NCBI GenBank assembly: GCA_019925095.2
Contig: CM034401.1
Coordinates: 11,071,338-11,135,337, forward strand
Direction: 5' to 3'
Source: Dendrolimus kikuchii
Lineage: Eukaryota; Arthropoda; Insecta; Lepidoptera; Lasiocampidae
DNA: 64,000 nucleotides
Shown: positions 57,436 through 64,000 of the stretch, in pieces
Position numbering within the stretch: the first letter of the stretch is position 1
Layout of the letters: the number at the start of each line of letters is the position of its first letter
Made by a program: the position numbers and the translations under genes
The notes under the pieces: generated by a model
The model's input: the letters and a program-made list of their open reading frames with translations, nothing else
Told to the model about the DNA's origin: nothing
The model's database searches: none

Positions 57436-58140
57436 CACATACACAACTTCACGCCAGCTCCCTTGCGGGGTAGGCACGAACAACAGAGCGCCATTTAGGC
57501 TTATTCTTACACACCTCACTTGCTTCTTTGACATTCATAACTCTTGTCATGCACGCTCGTCTGTTCTTAAGGCTCCTAACATCACCTTCTGCTAGTACAC
57601 GATCAATTTGATCATGGAAAGTGTGTCGTGGCCTTCCACGACTTCTGCATCCATCCACTTTTGCATTGTATATCTGTTTATTCATTCTTTCATCATGCAT
57701 TCTTTCTACATGTCCGAACCACCGGAGCATTCCTTTCCTTACCTTCACCCCGACACTCTCTTTCAGACCAACTGTCTTTCTTACTTCGGTATTACGAACG
57801 CGGTCCGCGAGCGTCACTCCGCAGATTTTGCGCAGTGCTCGCATCTCGACCGCGTTTACTCTACTTTCATGCTCTTTCTTCCATACCCAACTCTCGCTTC
57901 CATACGTGAGCGTAGGTACCAGCACCGCGTTGTGTACGGCGAGCTGGGCCTTCTGGCTGAGGTTCTTAGCGCCTAGAAGTTTACCTAACGCTCCATTCAC
58001 ACTATTCCCCAAATTCACTCTTCTTTCTATATCAGCGGTGTACCTTCCATCCCTGCTAAAAGCACATCCAAGATATACAAACTCATTCACTTGCTCCAGC
58101 ATAACATCATCGACCATTATCCTTGCATTTATAATATTAG
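57436..58140 (-). mobile_element. RTE-like LINE 3' part
   Basis: Minus-strand ORF 58117-57449 (222 codons, intact to its stop) followed by a short UTR and a TATG/TACA simple-repeat tail. 5'-truncated near 58140. It starts right at the end of family A copy 10. Confidence 0.8.
57449..58117 (-). CDS. LINE ORF2 C-terminal region (5'-truncated)
   Basis: Reads EFVYLGCAFSRDGRYTADIE, LVPTLTYGSESWVWKK, RALRKICGVTLADRVRN, RKGMLRWFGHVERM and CRSRGRPRHTFHDQID. This is the region after the reverse transcriptase domain in RTE-like LINEs. The frame is open, so the insertion is fairly recent, but without endonuclease and RT domains the fragment has no activity. A 270-bp copy of its 3' end is at 29875-30145. 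Confidence 0.75.
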   Translation of the reverse strand: MVDDVMLEQVNEFVYLGCAFSRDGRYTADIERRVNLGNSVNGALGKLLGAKNLSQKAQLAVHNAVLVPTLTYGSESWVWKKEHESRVNAVEMRALRKICGVTLADRVRNTEVRKTVGLKESVGVKVRKGMLRWFGHVERMHDERMNKQIYNAKVDGCRSRGRPRHTFHDQIDRVLAEGDVRSLKNRRACMTRVMNVKEASEVCKNKPKWRSVVRAYPARELA

Positions 58141-58144
58141 ATCA

Positions 58145-58750
58145 TACATTTTAATGTTACATTTAATCCATACAGCCCCAGTCGTTTCTGAAAAGTCCAC
58201 TATAACATACGATAACAGACGGACGAACGGTCTATAAACCAAACTTTATGCTAACTAGTCCATTCGAGAGGACATGAAAACCTAAAGTAACATACATATT
58301 TATATAGTAGCAAAAATATTTTTTTAAGTGCGTTGTAGGTTCGCGTTTGATGTTGTTTACATATTATGTTAAACCATCTCAACAATATACCTATGCCTGA
58401 ATAATTATGTCACCTTTAATTTTATTAAAATTTATTCGATTTGAATGTTGAAATATAACTTATACTTGTAACACACTAGGTGTCTACTGGTTAAATTCTG
58501 TAGCCTGGTGCAAAAAGAGCCAGAGTACGTCATCGTTGGAAATGCCAGTTATACAAAAAGTATGATATTAATTTGTACGTGTGTGTGTGCGTCGTTATAT
58601 TTATCGGTAGTTTTCCAAAAGATTACTATATAGGCGAATGCAGAAGTGCTGTTTCGTACAGTTTATTAAAAATATACATTATGCTTTTTTATTTTTTAAT
58701 TACCTTCCAGTAAAATCACATTTCTTACGTTAACATACTTTTGCCCTTTT
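58145..58750. other. GPCR upstream flank
   Basis: AT-rich. A polypyrimidine stretch ending TTTTAG at about 58751 is a possible acceptor, so the GPCR's first visible exon may have an upstream non-coding exon. Confidence 0.35.
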
Positions 58751-58946
58751 AGCACCAGGCCAAATAATTATATTTGTGATTATTTATTTTTACTGTATTA
58801 AAGAAAGCAGATCATCCTGTTTAGTTTGCTATAAGGCTTTCACGCAAAGTATGCTCATCAAGATCAAAAATTCCGTTGCGTCAGTTCGCGCGGCACCGTC
58901 TACAGTGAACAGTGACAATTTTCTACCCTGCATTATTTATTACACA

Positions 58947-59700
58947 ATGTTCTTAATAAACGACAGTGAATATGAGAATAATTCTTACACATTCTTCGGT
59001 CCGGTAGGCATGGCCTTCTACGACGATGGAAATGTCTTAGACGACACATACGCAGTCAAAGTTGCTTTGAGCGTTTGTCTTGGAATCACAATGGTATTGG
59101 GTATAGTTGGTAACGTTTTCACTTGTGCTATGATAATCCAGAATCGAGCTATGAGAACACCGACTAATTATTACTTGTTGAACTTAGCTATAACAGATTT
59201 ACTGCTGGTCTTATTCGTGCCCATAGAGATCTATATTATATGGGTACCAGACTTCTATCCTCTCGGAGAAGTAGGTTGTCACCTACATTTCCTGCTATGG
59301 GACATACTTAGCTATTGCAGTCTACTCATAATTACTGCATTTACTGTTGAGAGATACATAGTTGTAACGAGACCGTTTCTTCGTCAAAAATTGTCGCTCA
59401 ACTCACGAGTTTTCAAAATTGTGGGTGTTATTTGGGCAGTGTCCATCATTCTAAACCTGCCGGACATATTTAATATCGATTTATTGGAGAGAAAAAAGTA
59501 TGTGTTTTGCTACTTCAGCGTGTCTGATACAATAAGTATATTACTTATTGTCGAAATCATTGTTATTTTCATAATACCTATGACGATAATTTTCTCCCTA
59601 TATATTCTTATCACTTATCAATTGAAATGCACGCATAGAAAGCTGCGGAGTAGTCCTGCAAGTGGTCAGCACAATAAAGACAAAGCTCTCAAATTGATTG
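58947..59700 (+). CDS. GPCR exon, TM1-TM5
   Basis: Ends KALKLI in phase 1 before GTTAGT. Reading on gives a stop within two codons. Confidence 0.85.
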
Positions 59701-60292
59701 GTTAGTACATTTGTATCAATAACGCTGCATGTTGTTGTTTTTTCATTTGTAGGGTTCGGTAGCCATTTTGTCAAAAACAAAAGCCTTAGAAAATTATTAT
59801 GTCCGTCCATCTGTTTGTGCATCAGTGTTTTTTTTATAATCCTAATAGACCACTACTACCCCTACTGTAATATCATAAAAATGCAAGCATGTCAGCAAGA
59901 TATTTTTTTTCCAACTATTTGTTTTATAAAGTATCAGTTAAATCTAGACTCGCTAGTCGTAGCTCAGTCTGTTATTAATTAGAATTAGAAAAGTCAATCC
60001 TTTGAGTACTTTTCAAGCTTTGCACTGAATTTTTATATAACTGTAGAATAAAAAGCATATTAAACCTTTTCCTATTTAATAAAACCTATACAAAGCCTTC
60101 AAGTCCTAGACTATTTTTCGAGTTTTACGGACATAAATAAACAAAAGCTGAATTTGTCAATGTACGTATTAAAAATAGTTTGTTCTGTTTGCAGCGGCTG
60201 TGGCAATTTTATTTCTGATTTCCTGGTCACCCTACTGTGCTCTCCGAGTAATGCTTATACTTCCCAAATTCGAATATGAAAATGATTACAAC
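58947..60292 (+). CDS. Class A peptide-type GPCR, TM1-TM6 (3' exon missing)
   Basis: Exon 58947-59700 (251 codons plus 1 nt, donor GTTAGT) joins exon 60195-60292 (acceptor TTTGCAG, donor GTAAGT) in frame. I prefer the ATG at 58947 because it gives a short extracellular N terminus with sequons NDS and NNS; an in-frame ATG at 58776 would add 57 less receptor-like residues. Class A marks seen: GN in TM1 (55-56), LAITD in TM2 (80-84), Cys111 at the top of TM3, ERY (135-137), Trp163 in TM4, Cys188 in the second loop, a TM5 Pro and SWSPY in TM6. The pattern fits the neuromedin-U/pyrokinin/capa-like neuropeptide receptor group, but I cannot name the ligand. TM7 must be in a later exon, past or inside the tandem array. 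Confidence 0.85.
60195..60292 (+). CDS. GPCR exon, TM6
   Basis: 98 nt between TTTGCAG and GTAAGT; encodes AVAILFLISWSPYCALRVML and ends at a codon boundary (ENDYN). Confidence 0.85.
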
Positions 60293-60449
60293 GTAAGTTC
60301 GTATTTCTACCCTTATCAGCCCAAGTGAGGTAGGTATGGATTCTGTTGAGGTCTACATCCAATACAAAATAAATTCCAGATTTATAAAATCCGACATATG
60401 CGTAACATTCTATTTTCGATACCTGCTACGATAAATTTCGTAAATGGAT

Positions 60450-60570
60450 CTTCCTTTTTGTACTGAGTGTCTAGGATTGGCCCCGGAGTTATCCATTGTA
60501 GACACAATGTATTCTACTTAGCTGGAAAATATATCTACAATATGTATGTGGGTCTGCTGATTATTACTGT
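60450..60570 (+). mobile_element. SINE body fragment in GPCR intron
   Basis: Diverged copy of the SINE body ('gtctaggattggccccggag', end 'tctgctgat') without the tRNA head. Confidence 0.45.
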
Positions 60571-60743
60571 TTACATTTTAATGAATATTAACTTAATATA
60601 AACAATTCATTTAAAAAAATCAAAGGAAATCATTCTAGCAGATCTTTTTTTATAATTGTACAGATCGCGTTTGATAGCTATCTCATCTCATATTAAGTGA
60701 TGATGCGATCTAAGTTGGAGCACGCTACCAAATATATAGTAAA

Positions 60744-60784
60744 CTAGAGTTTACCCCGCGGCTGCGCCGCGGGTCAACCTCTAG
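60744..60784. mobile_element. Symmetric CTAG-hairpin-CTAG module (Helitron-like terminus)
   Basis: An 8-bp perfect GC stem (CCCGCGGC-TGC-GCCGCGGG, 60755-60773) lies 7 nt from a CTAG on each side (60744-60747 and 60781-60784). Hairpin plus CTAG is the Helitron 3'-end layout; here it can be read on both strands. Confidence 0.6.
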
Positions 60785-60952
60785 CTCGTGTCTTTTGTTT
60801 AAAAAGCAAGTGGTACAGGTTACATTGTATTAAATTTGTATGAATTTGCCCCCGAAAGATTCACTTCATTTTATATCGCAAACTATACCACCCCCGTCTA
60901 TATGTAAACTACATAAATGACAAAACTTGACAAAAATGACAAAATAGATAAC

Positions 60953-63900
60953 GTGGTCCAAGTGGACCCAGTGGACCCAGTGGACCCAGTGGACCCAGTG
61001 GACCCAGTGGACCCAGTGGACCCAGTGGACCCAGTGGACCCAGTGGACCCAGTGGACCCAGTGGACCCAGTGGACCCAGTGGACCCAGTGGACCCAGTGG
61101 ACCCAGTGGACCCAGTGGACCCAGTGGACCCAGTGGACCCAGTGGACCCAGTGGACCCAGTGGACCCAGTGGACCCAGTGGACCCAGTGGACCCAGTGGA
61201 CCCAGTGGACCCAGTGGACCCAGTGGACCCAGTGGACCCAGTGGACCCAGTGGACCCAGTGGACCCAGTGGACCCAGTGGACCCAGTGGACCCAGTGGAC
61301 CCAGTGGACCCAGTGGACCCAGTGGACCCAGTGGACCCAGTGGACCCAGTGGACCCAGTGGACCCAGTGGACCCAGTGGACCCAGTGGACCCAGTGGACG
61401 CAGTGGACGCAGTGGACGCAGTGGACGCAGTGGACGCAGTGGACGCAGTGGACGCAGTGGACGCAGTGGACGCAGTGGACGCAGTGGACGCAGTGGACGC
61501 AGTGGACGCAGTGGACGCAGTGGACGCAGTGGACGCAGTGGACGCAGTGGACGCAGTGGACGCAGTGGACGCAGTGGACGCAGTGGACGCAGTGGACGCA
61601 GTGGACGCAGTGGACGCAGTGGACGCAGTGGACGCAGTGGACGCAGTGGACGCAGTGGACGCAGTGGACGCAGTGGACGCAGTGGACGCAGTGGACGCAG
61701 TGGACGCAGTGGACGCAGTGGACGCAGTGGACGCAGTGGACGCAGTGGACGCAGTGGACGCAGTGGACGCAGTGGACGCAGTGGACGCAGTGGACGCAGT
61801 GGACGCAGTGGACGCAGTGGACGCAGTGGACGCAGTGGACGCAGTGGACGCAGTGGACGCAGTGGACGCAGTGGACGCAGTGGACGCAGTGGACGCAGTG
61901 GACGCAGTGGACGCAGTGGACGCAGTGGACGCAGTGGACGCAGTGGACGCAGTGGACGCAGTGGACGCAGTGGACGCAGTGGACGCAGTGGACGCAGTGG
62001 ACGCAGTGGACGCAGTGGACGCAGTGGACGCAGTGGACGCAGTGGACGCAGTGGACGCAGTGGACGCAGTGGACGCAGTGGACGCAGTGGACGCAGTGGA
62101 CGCAGTGGACGCAGTGGACGCAGTGGACGCAGTGGACGCAGTGGACGCAGTGGACGCAGTGGACGCAGTGGACGCAGTGGACGCAGTGGACGCAGTGGAC
62201 GCAGTGGACGCAGTGGACGCAGTGGACGCAGTGGACGCAGTGGACGCAGTGGACGCAGTGGACGCAGTGGACGCAGTGGACGCAGTGGACGCAGTGGACG
62301 CAGTGGACGCAGTGGACGCAGTGGACGCAGTGGACGCAGTGGACGCAGTGGACGCAGTGGACGCAGTGGACGCAGTGGACGCAGTGGACGCAGTGGACGC
62401 AGTGGACGCAGTGGACGCAGTGGACGCAGTGGACGCAGTGGACGCAGTGGACGCAGTGGACGCAGTGGACGCAGTGGACGCAGTGGACGCAGTGGACGCA
62501 GTGGACGCAGTGGACGCAGTGGACGCAGTGGACGCAGTGGACGCAGTGGACGCAGTGGACGCAGTGGACGCAGTGGACGCAGTGGACGCAGTGGACGCAG
62601 TGGACGCAGTGGACGCAGTGGACGCAGTGGACGCAGTGGACGCAGTGGACGCAGTGGACGCAGTGGACGCAGTGGACGCAGTGGACGCAGTGGACGCAGT
62701 GGACGCAGTGGACGCAGTGGACGCAGTGGACGCAGTGGACGCAGTGGACGCAGTGGACGCAGTGGACGCAGTGGACGCAGTGGACGCAGTGGACGCAGTG
62801 GACGCAGTGGACGCAGTGGACGCAGTGGACGCAGTGGACGCAGTGGACGCAGTGGACGCAGTGGACGCAGTGGACGCAGTGGACGCAGTGGACGCAGTGG
62901 ACGCAGTGGACGCAGTGGACGCAGTGGACGCAGTGGACGCAGTGGACGCAGTGGACGCAGTGGACGCAGTGGACGCAGTGGACGCAGTGGACGCAGTGGA
63001 CGCAGTGGACGCAGTGGACGCAGTGGACGCAGTGGACGCAGTGGACGCAGTGGACGCAGTGGACGCAGTGGACGCAGTGGACGCAGTGGACGCAGTGGAC
63101 GCAGTGGACGCAGTGGACGCAGTGGACGCAGTGGACGCAGTGGACGCAGTGGACGCAGTGGACGCAGTGGACGCAGTGGACGCAGTGGACGCAGTGGACG
63201 CAGTGGACGCAGTGGACGCAGTGGACGCAGTGGACGCAGTGGACGCAGTGGACGCAGTGGACGCAGTGGACGCAGTGGACGCAGTGGACGCAGTGGACGC
63301 AGTGGACGCAGTGGACGCAGTGGACGCAGTGGACGCAGTGGACGCAGTGGACGCAGTGGACGCAGTGGACGCAGTGGACGCAGTGGACGCAGTGGACGCA
63401 GTGGACGCAGTGGACGCAGTGGACGCAGTGGACGCAGTGGACGCAGTGGACGCAGTGGACGCAGTGGACGCAGTGGACGCAGTGGACGCAGTGGACGCAG
63501 TGGACGCAGTGGACGCAGTGGACGCAGTGGACGCAGTGGACGCAGTGGACGCAGTGGACGCAGTGGACGCAGTGGACGCAGTGGACGCAGTGGACGCAGT
63601 GGACGCAGTGGACGCAGTGGACGCAGTGGACGCAGTGGACGCAGTGGACGCAGTGGACGCAGTGGACGCAGTGGACGCAGTGGACGCAGTGGACGCAGTG
63701 GACGCAGTGGACGCAGTGGACGCAGTGGACGCAGTGGACGCAGTGGACGCAGTGGACGCAGTGGACGCAGTGGACGCAGTGGACGCAGTGGACGCAGTGG
63801 ACGCAGTGGACGCAGTGGACGCAGTGGACGCAGTGGACGCAGTGGACGCAGTGGACGCAGTGGACGCAGTGGACGCAGTGGACGCAGTGGACGCAGTGGA

Positions 63901-64000
63901 CGCAGTGGACGCAGTGGACGCAGTGGACGCAGTGGACGCAGTGGACGCAGTGGACGCAGTGGACGCAGTGGACGCAGTGGACGCAGTGGACGCAGTGGAC
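60953..64000. repeat. 9-bp minisatellite array, two homogeneous blocks, runs off window
   Basis: A degenerate first unit (60953-60961) is followed by 48 perfect GTGGACCCA units (60962-61393) and about 289.7 perfect GTGGACGCA units (61394-64000). I saw no other variant and the phase never slips. The units differ by one C-to-G change that creates a CpG. All six frames are open (for example Ser-Gly-Pro then Ser-Gly-Arg), but there is no start or splice evidence for coding. By position it lies in the GPCR intron after TM6. Confidence 0.95.

Noticed and set aside
57608..58154. Plus-strand ORFs of 93-177 codons
   Set aside because: Antisense to the LINE ORF2, which has recognisable protein motifs on the minus strand.
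58776..58946. Upstream in-frame ATG as GPCR start
   Set aside because: It would add 57 residues with three Cys and no receptor-like character. The ATG at 58947 gives a normal short N terminus with glycosylation sequons. Not fully excluded.
60953..64000. CRISPR array
   Set aside because: Units are directly adjacent 9-mers without spacers, in a eukaryotic intron. It is a minisatellite.
60953..64000. Collagen-like coding region
   Set aside because: Gly-Pro-Ser repeats arise in one frame, but all other frames are open too, there is no start or splice site, and the unit changes to Gly-Arg without selection for Pro.

Overview
This window looks like nuclear DNA of a moth or butterfly. It is AT-rich, its genes have short exons and long introns, and most of its length is transposable-element debris typical of Lepidoptera (maT and mariner DNA transposons, R1- and RTE-type LINE tails, tRNA-derived SINEs, CTAG-ended Helitron-like termini). 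I could not name the species. Homology calls rest on motif recognition only; no search was run.

I can support four host genes. (1) 4783-5763, minus: the 5' part of an odorant receptor (7tm_6), one 270-codon exon plus a second exon; its 3' exons are not seen. (2) 11987-17452, minus: a three-exon gene predicted here for a small secreted Trp/Gly/Ser/Asn-rich protein of 148 residues, with a TATA box, a 9-nt first coding exon and a signal-peptide exon. (3) 42487-53716, plus: a complete four-exon acyl-CoA delta-9-type desaturase of 353 residues with all three histidine boxes and an NPVE signature; its introns hold a Tc1 element, a maT element and several repeats. (4) 58947 to beyond 60292, plus: a class A peptide GPCR, TM1 to TM6, with the TM7 exon outside what I can see.

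Layout. 1-3177 is a young, internally deleted Ty3/gypsy element on the minus strand, with an uninterrupted ORF of at least 707 codons that fuses gag and protease to the integrase C-terminal domain. 3.2-11.4 kb holds the odorant receptor and repeats. 11.9-17.5 kb is the Trp-rich gene with a maT transposon and an inverted Penelope-like repeat in its introns. 17.8-42.4 kb is a graveyard of at least six LINE fragments, SINEs, two Tc1/mariner elements and four dispersed repeat families (called A to D here). 42.4-54.0 kb is the desaturase. 54-58.1 kb is repeats and a LINE tail. 58.9-60.3 kb is the GPCR.

From 60962 to the end of the window there is a virtually perfect 9-bp tandem array: 48 copies of GTGGACCCA, then about 290 copies of GTGGACGCA. 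It lies 0.7 kb downstream of the last visible GPCR exon and so probably inside an intron of that gene. The genes form no operon or pathway; the odorant receptor, desaturase and peptide receptor are unrelated neighbours.

The items I consider least explained are the Trp-rich secreted gene, the gag-protease-integrase-tail fusion ORF, the inverted Penelope-like repeats with hammerhead-like core motifs, several long near-perfect hairpins, and the two-block 9-bp array.
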